Part shown: in pieces, positions 50,779 to 59,827 of the stretch
How the letters are laid out: the number at the start of each line of letters is the position of its first letter
Numbering within the stretch: the first letter of the stretch is position 1
From: Pseudomonas thivervalensis
Lineage (GTDB): Bacteria > Pseudomonadota > Gammaproteobacteria > Pseudomonadales > Pseudomonadaceae
DNA: 64,000 bases
Assembly: GCF_001269655.1 (NCBI RefSeq)
Contig: NZ_LHVE01000008.1
Location: 62,001 to 126,000 of the forward strand
Direction: 5' to 3'
Program-made: the position numbers and the translations under genes
The notes under the pieces: model-generated
Database searches by the model: none
Told to the model about the DNA's origin: nothing
The model's input: only the letters and a program-made list of their open reading frames with translations

Positions 50779-51849
50779 TCAGGCTGGCAATCGCAGCCTG
50801 CGATGAGCCTCGCGCAACAATTGCTCGGTAGACTCCCAGCCCAGGCAACCGTCGGTGACCGAGACGCCGTAGCGCATCGACGGGCCCAGCGGTTGGCAGC
50901 CTTCGAACAGATGGCTTTCGAGCATCATGCCGATCAGGGAACGGTTCCCTTGCAGCCGTTGTTCCAGCACATCATTGAACACCTGCGGCTGGCGCAACGG
51001 GTCTTTGCCGCTGTTGGCGTGGCTGCAGTCCACCATGATCCGGGCCGGTATCTTGAGGCGGGTCAGGTCGTCGTGTATCTGTGTGATGCTCTGGCGGTCA
51101 TAGTTCGGCCCACGATGGCCGCCGCGCAGCACCAGGTGGGTGTCGGGGTTGCCCGGCGTCTGGATGATCGCCGGATGCCCCTGGCTGTCGACGCCGAAAT
51201 GCCGATGGGGGTGGGCGGCAGAGCGCATGGCGTCGCAGGCAATGCCGACCCCGCCGTCCGTGCCGTTCTTGAACCCTACCGGCATGCCCAGGCCGCTGGC
51301 CATTTCCCGGTGGATCTGCGATTCGGTGGTGCGAGCGCCAATGGCGACCCAGCTGAGCAGGTCATCGAAGTAATTGGCGGCCATGGGTTGCAGCAGCTCG
51401 GTGGCGACGGGCAGGCCCAACTGCAGCATTTCGCGCATCAGCTCCCGGGACAAGGTCAGGCCGGCGGCCATGTCATCGCTGCCATCCAGGCCAGGATCGT
51501 AGGCCAGGCCTTTCCAACCCACGGTCGTGCGGGGCTTTTCCACGTAGGCGCGCATGACCAGCAGCATGCTGTCGCTCACGTCATGGGCCACACGAGCCAG
51601 GTTGGCGGCGTATTCGAGGGCGGATTTCGGGTCATGGATCGAGCAGGGGCCGACGATGACCAGCAGGCGGGAGTCTTTACCGTCGAGGATCGCGCGGATG
51701 GCCTGACGATGGGCGTCCACTTGGTGGCTCAGCGCGGTACTGAGCGGCAATTGGTGCTTGAGTTGCAACGAGCTCGGCAGACGCAGGGTCAGGGCTTCGT
51801 TGGCAGGGTTGAGCGTGGACAGCGGCAAAGCGGAAACGGACGAATTCAT
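50779..51849 (-). CDS. 3-deoxy-7-phosphoheptulonate (DAHP) synthase, class I (AroF/G/H type)
   Basis: 356 aa. Condenses PEP and erythrose-4-phosphate, the entry step of aromatic amino acid synthesis. VGPCSIHDPKSALEYA, MRAYVEKPRTTVGWKGLAYD, ARTTESQIHREMASGL, GFKNGTDG, LRGGHRGPNYD and DCSHANSGKD are all present, covering the metal and PEP sites. Which aromatic amino acid inhibits this isozyme cannot be read. Preceded by a leader of about 480 nt that looks like an attenuator. Confidence 0.95.
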   Translation of the reverse strand: MNSSVSALPLSTLNPANEALTLRLPSSLQLKHQLPLSTALSHQVDAHRQAIRAILDGKDSRLLVIVGPCSIHDPKSALEYAANLARVAHDVSDSMLLVMRAYVEKPRTTVGWKGLAYDPGLDGSDDMAAGLTLSRELMREMLQLGLPVATELLQPMAANYFDDLLSWVAIGARTTESQIHREMASGLGMPVGFKNGTDGGVGIACDAMRSAAHPHRHFGVDSQGHPAIIQTPGNPDTHLVLRGGHRGPNYDRQSITQIHDDLTRLKIPARIMVDCSHANSGKDPLRQPQVFNDVLEQRLQGNRSLIGMMLESHLFEGCQPLGPSMRYGVSVTDGCLGWESTEQLLREAHRRLRLPA

Positions 51850-51897
51850 GATTTTGGCTTCCTGGACGGGCGGCGGGTTCGTTCCCGCGCGCCGGTC

Positions 51898-52050
51898 CTA
51901 GTGGGGTGTTCGACAATTGGCCGGATGGGCCCGCAATTGAGGCTTGCCACCGGTAGGTGACCGATCGGAGGCGGCAGGCTGTCCCGAGCGGTGGCTGGTA
52001 AATCGCCAGGCGGTAAAACTGTCGTAACGGTAATAAGTGGCGTAGTTCAT
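51898..52050 (-). CDS. Second aromatic-rich leader ORF
   Basis: 50 codons. N-terminus MNYATYYRYDSFTAWRF has four Tyr, two Phe and one Trp in 17 residues; the rest is ordinary. GAGG lies 8 nt before ATG. It sits between the attenuator terminator and the DAHP synthase gene, ending 48 nt before its ATG. The bias of its first third suggests a further sensing step or coupling; no terminator follows it. Confidence 0.55.
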   Translation of the reverse strand: MNYATYYRYDSFTAWRFTSHRSGQPAASDRSPTGGKPQLRAHPANCRTPH

Positions 52051-52095
52051 GGCTCGATCCTCAAGTTGTCGGGTGCTGCAAATGTTTGGGGCCGG

Positions 52096-52131
52096 AAAAA
52101 CAAAACCCCCGGTCGGGAGGCCGACCGGGGG
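52096..52131 (-). terminator. Attenuator terminator of the DAHP synthase leader
   Basis: On the minus strand CCCCCGGTCGG-CCTC-CCGACCGGGGG, an 11-bp GC stem, followed by TTTTGTTTTT. It lies between two leader ORFs, well before the structural gene, so it is an attenuator rather than an end-of-gene terminator. Confidence 0.88.
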
Positions 52132-52182
52132 TTTTGGAAAACTCTGGAAGGCGACCCGTTTAAAGTGGGCGCCGGTTGGGTA

Positions 52183-52311
52183 TCAGGCGCGCCAGTGGCT
52201 AAACCAATACCCAAAATAAAAGCTGACCGGAGTTTGAACACTGTTCGCCCAGGCAGCCGCAACCGAGCGCGGGGCGCTGACGGTATTAAGCGGTGAGAGG
52301 GCGTTGAGCAT
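52183..52311 (-). CDS. Aromatic leader peptide of the DAHP synthase attenuator
   Basis: 42 codons, ATG 52311 with GGAG 7 nt upstream. The C-terminal part VSFYFGYWFSHWRA contains three Phe, two Tyr and two Trp. The stop codon lies immediately before a segment (52172-52183) able to pair either with the aromatic codons (52207-52214) or with the 5' arm of the terminator (52121-52128). Confidence 0.82.
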   Translation of the reverse strand: MLNALSPLNTVSAPRSVAAAWANSVQTPVSFYFGYWFSHWRA

Positions 52312-52335
52312 GGTCTGTCTCCGATGAATGGCCTG

Positions 52336-52365
52336 AGCTTACTAGAGGGCGGGGCGCCGGTTCAA
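52336..52365 (-). promoter_or_regulatory. Probable sigma-70 promoter of the DAHP synthase leader
   Basis: On the minus strand TTGAAC (52365-52360), 18 nt spacer, TAAGCT (52341-52336). Transcription would start about 18 nt before the leader peptide ATG. Confidence 0.45.
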
Positions 52366-52465
52366 TCAGAAAATTCTATCGAGGCCATGCAAGTGTTCGC
52401 CCTGGCTTGAGTCCGCAGGGCTTTATGACACACTTCAGGTTTGCACCGACTTCCAGGGATGAACC

Positions 52466-53224
52466 ATGACCGTTTCAGTCTTCGCCGCCGCCCAGTCGAT
52501 TTCCATTGCGGGGGACGTTCGCGCCAACCTCTCGCACCATCAGCGCTTCATGCGGGCTGCCGCTGGACAAGGCGTGCAATTGCTGGTCTTTCCGGAATTG
52601 TCGCTCACCGGTTACGAACGTGGCCTGGCGGCGGAGCTGGCGATCCTGCCGGAGGATGTCGTACTGCAACCGCTGCGTGACTTGGCGCAAGCGCTCGGCT
52701 TGACTGCCGTGGTGGGTATGCCGATTCGGCTGACGGCAGACGGCCCGGTGTTGATCGGCGCGTTGGTCCTCTGTGCTGATGGCTCCCTCGGGGTGTACAG
52801 CAAGCAGCACCTGCACCCAGGGGAAGAAATTGCCTTTGCCCCGGGCCACGGCGGCTCCATGCTGACGATGGGGCAGGCTCGCATCGCGCTGGCGGTGTGT
52901 GCGGATTTTTCCCACGCCGGCCATGCTGCCGCGGCAGCCGGGCAGGGCGCTACGCACTATGCCGCAGGGGTGTTGATCACCGAGGGCGGCTATTTACCCG
53001 ATACAACGTTATTGCAAGGTTATGCCCGGCAGCACGCCATGACCGTGCTGATGGCTAATCATGGCGGCGCCACCGGAGGTTGGGAGTCGGCGGGCCGCAG
53101 TGCCATTTGGGGCCCGGACGGTTCGCTGCTCGCGGCAGCACCGGGCACTGGCGAGCTGTTGGTAATTGTTCGCCGCGACGTCAACGGCTGGGCCGGGCAA
53201 GTCGTGCCGGTAGCAGTGCTTTAA
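52466..53224 (+). CDS. Carbon-nitrogen hydrolase (nitrilase superfamily)
   Basis: 252 aa. The Glu-Lys-Cys triad is visible: Glu44 in FPELSLTGY, Lys113 in YSKQHLHPGE, Cys145 in AVCADFSH. Family members hydrolyse amides such as omega-amides or carbamoyl groups; the substrate cannot be assigned. Followed 10 bp later by an acetyltransferase gene, so probably co-transcribed. Confidence 0.88.
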   Translation: MTVSVFAAAQSISIAGDVRANLSHHQRFMRAAAGQGVQLLVFPELSLTGYERGLAAELAILPEDVVLQPLRDLAQALGLTAVVGMPIRLTADGPVLIGALVLCADGSLGVYSKQHLHPGEEIAFAPGHGGSMLTMGQARIALAVCADFSHAGHAAAAAGQGATHYAAGVLITEGGYLPDTTLLQGYARQHAMTVLMANHGGATGGWESAGRSAIWGPDGSLLAAAPGTGELLVIVRRDVNGWAGQVVPVAVL

Positions 53225-53234
53225 TGAGGTATTC

Positions 53235-53669
53235 ATGAGCTTCGAATGGCGTGCCGCAACGAACGGGGATATTGACTTTGCCCGGCAACTGACCTGCGAC
53301 AACATGCTTGCCTATTACCTCAGGCATGATTTGCTCTGGCAGGACGAAGCGTTTGATCTGGCCTGGGTCATTCGCCAGAACTGGATAATCAGCCGTGCAG
53401 GCCAGGCGCTGGGTTTTGTCAGCCTCAGTCGCGATGCCCGGGCGTTGTATATTCGCGAATTGCAGATTGACAAGGCGTTCCGCGGCCAGGGTGCCGGTAC
53501 CTGGGCGATCGGACAGGTTTGGGATCTGGTGGGGCTGGAGCGTCGACCGGCGCTGCGCCTGACGGTGTTCAAGGAAAATCCGGCCCGGGCGTTGTACGAA
53601 CGCATGGGCCTGCGGGTCGTGGGCGAGGATGAGTGTTTCCTGAGGATGCAGCGAGACGCCGGTGCTTGA
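53235..53669 (+). CDS. GNAT-family N-acetyltransferase
   Basis: 144 aa. LYIRELQIDKAFRGQGAGTW is the acetyl-CoA-binding motif A (R-x-x-G-x-G), and KENPARALYERMGLRVVGED motif B. Substrate unknown. ATGAGG region just before the ATG; paired with the nitrilase-like gene. Confidence 0.9.
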   Translation: MSFEWRAATNGDIDFARQLTCDNMLAYYLRHDLLWQDEAFDLAWVIRQNWIISRAGQALGFVSLSRDARALYIRELQIDKAFRGQGAGTWAIGQVWDLVGLERRPALRLTVFKENPARALYERMGLRVVGEDECFLRMQRDAGA

Positions 53670-53796
53670 AGCCTTGGATGCCGTGCCGATAAAGATGCGT
53701 TGTAACTTTTATCTGTCCCTTTGCGCTAGGTCTGCGGGATGCTTTTTTGCTAAGGTGTTGTGCAACCCAAATAAGACCAAATCGTGAGGTGTCTGC

Positions 53797-54438
53797 TTGA
53801 TTAGGGTGTTAGTGGTCGATGACCATGATCTCGTCCGTACGGGCATTACACGAATGCTGGCTGACATTGATGGCCTGCAGGTAGTTGGCCAGGCTGAATC
53901 TGGGGAAGAGTCCCTGATCAAGGCGCGTGAATTGAAACCCGATGTGGTGCTGATGGACGTCAAGATGCCTGGCATCGGCGGCCTTGAAGCCACGCGCAAG
54001 CTGCTGCGCAGTCACCCGGACATCAAGGTGGTCGCGGTTACCGTCTGTGAAGAAGATCCATTCCCCACCCGGTTGTTGCAGGCGGGCGCGGCGGGCTATC
54101 TCACCAAGGGCGCTGGCTTGAACGAGATGGTCCAGGCCATTCGTCTGGTTTTTGCCGGGCAACGCTACATCAGTCCGCAAATCGCCCAACAATTGGCGAT
54201 CAAGTCGTTCCAGCCCACCAACGATTCGCCTTTCGATGCGCTGTCGGAACGGGAAATCCAGATTGCCCTGATGATTGTCGGTTGCCAGAAAGTGCAGATC
54301 ATCTCCGACAAGCTGTGCTTGTCGCCTAAAACCGTCAACACCTACCGTTACCGTATCTTCGAGAAGCTTTCGATCAGCAGTGACGTCGAATTGACATTGT
54401 TGGCGGTGCGCCACGGCATGGTCGATGCCAGCGCCTGA
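53797..54438 (+). CDS. gacA: Response regulator GacA
   Basis: 213 aa, NarL/FixJ type. Receiver with Asp8, Asp9, phospho-acceptor Asp54 (VLMDVKMPG) and Lys104; LuxR-type HTH ([40 protein letters not shown]). Partner of the sensor GacS; activates the small RNAs rsmX/Y/Z and so secondary metabolism. Starts with TTG: GAGG at 53786-53789 is 7 nt before it and no in-frame ATG fits. Followed by uvrC, the usual arrangement. Confidence 0.96.
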   Translation: MIRVLVVDDHDLVRTGITRMLADIDGLQVVGQAESGEESLIKARELKPDVVLMDVKMPGIGGLEATRKLLRSHPDIKVVAVTVCEEDPFPTRLLQAGAAGYLTKGAGLNEMVQAIRLVFAGQRYISPQIAQQLAIKSFQPTNDSPFDALSEREIQIALMIVGCQKVQIISDKLCLSPKTVNTYRYRIFEKLSISSDVELTLLAVRHGMVDASA

Positions 54439-54439
54439 A

Positions 54440-56263
54440 ATGACTGAATTGTTTGATCCCAGCGCGTTCCTCTCCACTTGCAGCGGTCGCCCCGGCGTGT
54501 ATCGCATGTTCGACAGCGACGCGCGCCTGCTGTACGTCGGCAAGGCCAAGAATCTCAAGAAGCGCCTGGCCAGTTATTTCCGCAAGACCGGCCTCGCGCC
54601 GAAGACCGCTGCCTTGGTGGGGCGCATCGCGCAAATCGAAACGACGATCACCGCCAATGAAACCGAGGCGCTGCTGCTCGAGCAGACGCTGATCAAGGAA
54701 TGGCGCCCGCCGTACAACATCCTGCTGCGCGACGACAAATCCTACCCCTACGTGTTCTTGTCCGACGGGGCATTTCCGCGCCTGAGCATTCATCGGGGCG
54801 CGAAAAAGGCCAAAGGGCGATATTTCGGCCCTTACCCCAGCGCTGGAGCGATTCGTGAAAGTCTCAGCCTGTTGCAGAAGACCTTCTTCGTTCGCCAGTG
54901 TGAAGACAGCTACTACAAGAACCGCACCCGGCCTTGCCTGCAATACCAGATCAAACGCTGCAAGGCGCCTTGCGTGGGGTTTGTCGAGCCACAGGTCTAC
55001 GCCGAGGACGTGCGTCACTCGGTGATGTTCCTGGAAGGCCGCAGCAATGCGCTGACCGATGAACTGTCGGCGGCCATGGAAGACGCGGCGGTCAACCTTG
55101 AATTCGAACGAGCCGCCGAGCTGCGCGACCAGATCGGTCTGCTGCGCCGCGTGCAGGACCAGCAAAGCATGGAAGGTGGCAGCGGTGATGTGGACGTGAT
55201 CGCCGCGTTCATCAACCCGGGCGGCGCCTGCGTGCATTTGATCAGCGTGCGCGGCGGTCGTGTGCTGGGCAGCAAGAACTTCTTCCCCCAAGTGGGTATC
55301 GAGGAAGACGTGGCCGAGGTCATGGCGGCTTTCCTGGGCCAGTACTACATCAGCAGTCCGGAGCGCGACTTGCCTGCCGAATTGATCGTCAACGTGGTCC
55401 ATGAGGATTTCCCGGCCCTGATCGAAGCCATCGATACGCTTCGCGGTCGCGAACTGACCATCAGCCACCGCGTTCGCGGCACCCGTGCCCGTTGGCAGCA
55501 ACTGGCCGTGACCAACGCCGAGCAGGCCCTGGGCGCGCGCCTGGCCAACCGGCAGCACGTGGCGGCGCGGTTCGATGCCCTGGCCGATGTCCTCAACCTG
55601 GACGAGCCGCCGCAGCGGCTGGAGTGCTACGACATCAGCCATTCCAGCGGCGAGGCGACCGTGGCGTCCTGCGTGGTGTTCGGTCCGGAAGGCCCGATCA
55701 AGTCCGACTACCGCCGGTACAACATCGAAGGCGTCACGCCCGGCGATGACTACGCGGCGATGCATCAGGCATTGATGCGACGCTTCGGCAAGCTGAAGGA
55801 CGGGGAGGGCAAGTTGCCGGACATCTTGCTGGTGGACGGCGGCAAGGGCCAGTTGTCCATGGCCCGCGACGTGCTCAATGAGCTGATGGTCCCCGACCTG
55901 ATCCTGCTGGGCGTGGCCAAGGGCGCGACGCGCAAGGCCGGTTTCGAGACCTTGTACCTGAACGATGCCGCCCATGAGTTTACCCTCAAGGGCGATTCGC
56001 CGGCGCTGCACCTGATCCAGCAGATCCGCGACGAAGCCCACCGTTTTGCCATCACCGGACACCGTGCCCGCCGTGGCAAGACGCGCCGTACGTCTACACT
56101 GGAAGGTGTGGCAGGCGTCGGCCCGACGCGTCGTCGCGATTTGTTGAAACATTTTGGTGGATTGCAGGAACTGTCTCGTGCCAGCATCGAGGAGATAGCC
56201 AAAGCACCCGGTATCAGTAAAAAGCTCGCTGAGTCGATTTATGCAAACCTGCACAGCGAGTAG
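54440..56263 (+). CDS. uvrC: Excinuclease ABC subunit C
   Basis: 607 aa. N-terminal GIY-YIG nuclease ([27 protein letters not shown]), Cys-containing loop, UVR motif ([20 protein letters not shown]), RNase H-like domain ([34 protein letters not shown]) and C-terminal HhH ([20 protein letters not shown]). Makes both incisions in nucleotide excision repair. ATG 54440 begins 1 nt after the gacA stop; an in-frame ATG at 54425 overlaps gacA. Confidence 0.96.
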   Translation: MTELFDPSAFLSTCSGRPGVYRMFDSDARLLYVGKAKNLKKRLASYFRKTGLAPKTAALVGRIAQIETTITANETEALLLEQTLIKEWRPPYNILLRDDKSYPYVFLSDGAFPRLSIHRGAKKAKGRYFGPYPSAGAIRESLSLLQKTFFVRQCEDSYYKNRTRPCLQYQIKRCKAPCVGFVEPQVYAEDVRHSVMFLEGRSNALTDELSAAMEDAAVNLEFERAAELRDQIGLLRRVQDQQSMEGGSGDVDVIAAFINPGGACVHLISVRGGRVLGSKNFFPQVGIEEDVAEVMAAFLGQYYISSPERDLPAELIVNVVHEDFPALIEAIDTLRGRELTISHRVRGTRARWQQLAVTNAEQALGARLANRQHVAARFDALADVLNLDEPPQRLECYDISHSSGEATVASCVVFGPEGPIKSDYRRYNIEGVTPGDDYAAMHQALMRRFGKLKDGEGKLPDILLVDGGKGQLSMARDVLNELMVPDLILLGVAKGATRKAGFETLYLNDAAHEFTLKGDSPALHLIQQIRDEAHRFAITGHRARRGKTRRTSTLEGVAGVGPTRRRDLLKHFGGLQELSRASIEEIAKAPGISKKLAESIYANLHSE

Positions 56264-56295
56264 AATGCCCGTCAACCTCGCAGCCAGTTGTGCCG

Positions 56296-56856
56296 ATGAA
56301 TATCCCAAATCTGATTACCGTCCTACGCGTCCTGCTCATTCCGATCTTCATTTTGCTGTTTTATTTGCCGTACCACTGGAGCTACGTGGCCTCCGCCTCG
56401 GTCTTCGCCTTCGCCGCCGCGACGGACTGGTTGGACGGCTACCTGGCCCGACGCCTGGAACAGAGCACACCGTTCGGTGCCTTCCTCGACCCGGTGGCCG
56501 ACAAGCTGATGGTCGCGGTGGCCCTGGTGCTGCTGGTACAGGAACACGGCAACCTCTGGCTGACCCTGCCGGCGGCGGTGATCATTGGCCGCGAAATCGT
56601 CGTCTCGGCACTCCGTGAATGGATGGCCGAACTGGGCGCCCGCGCCCAGGTCGCCGTGTCGAACCTCGGCAAATGGAAAACCGCCGCGCAGATGCTCGCG
56701 CTGGTGATCCTGCTGGCCAACCCTTCGGACTTCAGCTTCTGGGTGCTGTTGGGTTACGGACTGCTGCTGGTTTCCGCGGGCCTGACGCTGTGGTCGATGG
56801 TCCAATACCTGCGCGCGGCATGGCCACATCTGCGGACGGATGTAGAGCCGAAATAA
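56296..56856 (+). CDS. pgsA: CDP-diacylglycerol-glycerol-3-phosphate 3-phosphatidyltransferase
   Basis: 186 aa integral membrane enzyme. The CDP-alcohol phosphatidyltransferase motif D-G-x2-A-R-x8-G-x3-D-x3-D is intact in [20 protein letters not shown] and LDPVADKL. Makes phosphatidylglycerophosphate. 32 bp after uvrC; precedes the tRNA gene. Confidence 0.95.
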   Translation: MNIPNLITVLRVLLIPIFILLFYLPYHWSYVASASVFAFAAATDWLDGYLARRLEQSTPFGAFLDPVADKLMVAVALVLLVQEHGNLWLTLPAAVIIGREIVVSALREWMAELGARAQVAVSNLGKWKTAAQMLALVILLANPSDFSFWVLLGYGLLLVSAGLTLWSMVQYLRAAWPHLRTDVEPK

Positions 56857-56919
56857 AACTTTTTTGAATCAAGGGGTTGACGGCGTAATCTGAATCTATA
56901 GAATGCGCCACACCAAGAC

Positions 56920-56995
<76 letters not shown>

Positions 56996-57036
56996 ATTAT
57001 TTTTCTATAGACTTCCATTGAAGTATGTAGAAACCA

Positions 57037-57063
57037 AAGAAAGAGGCTTCGGCCTCTTTTTTA
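57037..57063 (+). terminator. Intrinsic terminator after tRNA-Gly
   Basis: AAAGAGGC-TTCG-GCCTCTTT followed by a T-run. Confidence 0.88.
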
Positions 57064-57219
57064 GTTCCAGTAAAGTCTATTTTGGTACATCAATATCCAC
57101 GAATTTTTAGTACATTTTTTAGTACATAAATTCGACGCTTGATAAATCAGTTTTTAGAGCTGCTTGGCACTCCGAAAACGGTACAACCCTCCTTCATCCA
57201 TATGAGTGGAGTTAGTACA

Positions 57220-57522
57220 ATGGTCCTTACCAATACGGCGGTCCGACACGCCAGGCCTCGCGCCAAAAACTACACCCTTCCTGACTTTGATGGCCTTGCG
57301 CTTTTCGTGAATACGAAAGGCACCAAGAGCTGGCACTTCCGTTTTTCTTGGGCGGGCAAACAGCCTCGTATTTCGCTCGGTACTTATCCTGAAATAGGTC
57401 TACGCGATGCTCGCGCTCTGCGCGATATCGCCAGGGCGCTGGTCGCGAAGGGTCTCGATCCCCGCGATCAGCGACGCCTTGAGCGCAATGCCAAACTGTT
57501 GGCCGAGAGAACACATTCTTAG
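57220..57522 (+). pseudogene. Tyrosine integrase remnant (N-terminal DUF4102-like part only)
   Basis: About 100 codons starting MVLTNTAVRHARPRAKNYTL. FDGLALFVNTKGTKSWHFRF, RISLGTYPEIGLRDAR and AKGLDPRDQRR are the N-terminal arm-binding domain of P4-type integrases, usually about 400 aa. The core-binding and catalytic domains are missing; the frame ends at TAG after ERTHS. It lies directly beside tRNA-Gly, as expected of the island's original integrase. An upstream in-frame ATG at 57139 is less likely. Confidence 0.85.
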
Positions 57523-57820
57523 GTCGATGCGGTACAAATTTTCGGCCCTTAGGGGAGCGGGACCGCCCGGGAATTCAAGCGGTGCTGAACTGGGTTGTCA
57601 ACTCTTTCGGTCTGTTGCTGGTCTTTAGCTCGCCCGCACACCTGAAAGCTAAGATCGTAATCCTTAGACTTTCAGTCCCAGAGTCACCGTGCGGATCGAC
57701 GGCATGGCGCGCTCCCTCAAACCTATCTATGCATCCAGATGAATGGAGGCTAGGCTAGGGCTGGGGTTATCAAAGATATGCTAGGATTGGATAGCGCAGA
57801 TAACTGATGAGGAGATTTCC
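57523..57820. other. Gene-free stretch with one large inverted repeat
   Basis: No coding potential that I trust. It contains the inverted repeat CTGAAAGCTAAG...CTTAGACTTTCAG at 57642-57675 without a U-tract, and an AT-richer segment before the antitoxin gene that could hold its promoter. Confidence 0.5.
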
Positions 57821-58492
57821 ATGAGCGTTACAGAGCAGTCGGGCGTCTCCACCTTGGTCGGTACGCCTAAGGAGGCTCGGGCGAGCTTAAGCCGCTCGCA
57901 TGCGGACCGAGTACTGGTCGTGTCTTTTGATCAGGTCAACCTCAGCGTATTTGAGGCGTTGGCGGAAAACTTCGCCAATGTGGCTTCTTCGATGTACGAG
58001 GTGCTGCAGGAGCGTCAGGACCCGAAGTCGCTGGAGCGACTGGCCGAGGTGTTTGTGACGCGTAAGCCGCCTTCGCCTCGCTTGCTCAAGGAAGCGGCAA
58101 TGCTGGTCCAAGCCCGCAAAGCGGTGTTGGAAAGCGGTGATTGGCTGACCGCCGCAGACATCGCCCAGGTGGCCCAGTTGAGTACTAGAAACCCGAGTGC
58201 CCAGCCCAACAAATGGAAAAAGCAGGGGCAGATCTTTGCCATCAGCCACGGCGGGGTCGACTATTTCCCTGGCTACGGCTTGGACCCGGACGCGGGCTAT
58301 CGGCCGTTCAAGGCATTAGCCAAAGTTATTGAGGCTTTCGCTGGGCACAAGGACGGCTGGGGCATGGCTTACTGGTTCCGCTCAGATAACAGCTTTCTGG
58401 GCGGCAAAAGGCCTCAGGATCTCTTGGCATCGGCGCCTGATCGGGTGATTGCTGCCGCACAGGATGAAATCCAGGGCGTTGTCCATGGCTAA
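57821..58492 (+). CDS. Antitoxin of Xre/MbcA/ParS type, partner of a RES toxin
   Basis: 223 aa. The middle part resembles a DNA-binding HTH (SGDWLTAADIAQVAQLSTRN). The C-terminal segment FKALAKVIEAFAGHKDGWGM AYWF..NSFLGGKRPQDLL is like the toxin-neutralising Xre/MbcA/ParS C-terminal domain, in which the last part blocks the toxin pocket. AGGAGA precedes ATG. Overlaps the RES gene by 8 bp. Somewhat longer than typical Xre antitoxins. Confidence 0.8.
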   Translation: MSVTEQSGVSTLVGTPKEARASLSRSHADRVLVVSFDQVNLSVFEALAENFANVASSMYEVLQERQDPKSLERLAEVFVTRKPPSPRLLKEAAMLVQARKAVLESGDWLTAADIAQVAQLSTRNPSAQPNKWKKQGQIFAISHGGVDYFPGYGLDPDAGYRPFKALAKVIEAFAGHKDGWGMAYWFRSDNSFLGGKRPQDLLASAPDRVIAAAQDEIQGVVHG

Positions 58493-59192
58493 GCAGCGTA
58501 CCGAGTCCAGTGAGGGTAGGGCGACGCCTCCCGGGGATTTGGCGGCGTCCGTTACCCCAGTGTCTGGGGCCACGTTGCACGTCACTTTTACCGTGATCGC
58601 CAAAGGCGATGTGCTTCACCGTGTGCACCAGGATAAGTATCAGCCTGATCAATTCAATCCTGGAATGCACGGCAACGCACGCTTCAGCCCGATCCAGGAT
58701 GATCAGGGGCGGGCGATTCCCACCTTGTATGGAGGCACGACAGTCGATTGCGCCTTGATGGAGACCGTCTTCCACGACGTTCCCCATACGGCTGGGTTTA
58801 AGAGCTTCGACAAAGGCAAGCTGACTGGACAGGTGCATTCTGCCGTCCAGGTTAGCCAACCGCTGCACCTGGTTGATCTGTCCAGCGTGCCACTGCGGAA
58901 ACTAGGCATCACGCGCAAACAATTGATCGACACTGAGAAAGATCAATATCCTGCGACGCGCAAATGGGCCGAGGCAATCCACCGTCAGTGTCCAGATGCC
59001 CAAGGGCTGTCTTGGGTGTCGCGACAAGATGATTCGGCACGTGCGGTGGTGCTCTTCGGTGACCGGATTCCTGACGGCGCACTCCATCCGCAGGGGGCGT
59101 CATGCAGCTTGACCGGCGACCCGACTGTGTTCGACACGGTGCTCAATCTGGCAGAGCGGATTGGGGTCGTTATCATCGCGGGAAAAAGCTGA
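58485..59192 (+). CDS. RES-domain toxin
   Basis: 235 aa. LHRVHQDKYQPDQFNP, GNARFSPI, IPTLYGGTTVDCALMETVFH give the Arg-Glu-Ser pattern that names the domain; the C-terminal Ser is probably in the SWVSRQDDSAR region. RES toxins of this class consume NAD+. ATG 58485 lies inside the antitoxin gene, the usual coupled order antitoxin then toxin. Confidence 0.85.
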   Translation: MAKQRTESSEGRATPPGDLAASVTPVSGATLHVTFTVIAKGDVLHRVHQDKYQPDQFNPGMHGNARFSPIQDDQGRAIPTLYGGTTVDCALMETVFHDVPHTAGFKSFDKGKLTGQVHSAVQVSQPLHLVDLSSVPLRKLGITRKQLIDTEKDQYPATRKWAEAIHRQCPDAQGLSWVSRQDDSARAVVLFGDRIPDGALHPQGASCSLTGDPTVFDTVLNLAERIGVVIIAGKS

Positions 59193-59446
59193 GTCAAAAT
59201 GACCGAACAGTGGCCCCTGGAATCCGCTCTCTGGGGCTGGAATTGCCATTCCTCAGTCATTAGATCTTGCTGAAGACGGCGGGCTTTGATGGGGGCATTG
59301 ATGGATTCTTCCGTACAGGCTTGCGTAGCATCGACGGTCAACAAATAGGTCTTCTGTGCGTTCTAGGAGCGGACGGTGCTTGTCCCGGAACACGCAGCAA
59401 TAACATGATGGCTGGCTCCGTGCTGGCCTAAAATGCGGAGCTCGGT

Positions 59447-59695
59447 ATGGACGTCAACCAGATGTTAAATGATGAACTGGTGAGCCGGCTGGAAGAGAAA
59501 ATTCCAGCCATGGCGAAAGGCGCGATTAAGGCGGCCTATATCAATACGCTGGCGGCCGGACTCAATGTGATGGAAATCAGGAATGGCATGCTCGTTGAAA
59601 CAACGGCCGATGGTCCGCACACGGTTATTCGGATGGCCAAGCCCAAGCATAAGGTAGCTTCGGGCAGGATTATCAAGGTGCGCCACCTTTCATAA
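59447..59695 (+). CDS. Small protein of unknown function
   Basis: 82 aa, MDVNQMLNDELVSRLEEKIP.... An N-terminal amphipathic helical part (AKGAIKAAYINTLAAGLNVM) precedes a short beta region (EIRNGMLVETTADGPHTVIR) and a basic tail. GGAG 6 nt before ATG. Similar short proteins ('ggngMLVE...DGT...I' type) occur widely as orphans; no function known to me. The 254 bp between it and the RES gene contain nothing I can name. Confidence 0.6.
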   Translation: MDVNQMLNDELVSRLEEKIPAMAKGAIKAAYINTLAAGLNVMEIRNGMLVETTADGPHTVIRMAKPKHKVASGRIIKVRHLS

Positions 59696-59827
59696 TGGGA
59701 GGTTGAGAGCGCCCGTATCTTCACGATTTCGCCGCGCAGCGCGCGGGAAATCTGCATATTCGTCATGCAGTCTTTGTGCTTTGCGCGAAAGATAGTCGCC
59801 AAGCTCGCCATCGCATGGGCCGTCAAA

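Noticed and set aside
54425..54439. UvrC start at 54425 overlapping gacA
   Set aside because: Adds five residues absent from the usual UvrC N-terminus; ATG 54440 gives the standard 607 aa.
57139..57219. Longer integrase start at 57139
   Set aside because: The first 27 residues do not fit the integrase N-terminus, which begins at MVLTNTAVRHARPR.
58985..59344. Minus-strand frame beginning MLTVDATQACTEES
   Set aside because: Slightly reminiscent of transposase remnants, but mostly overlaps the RES toxin gene in antisense and has no recognisable domain or RBS.
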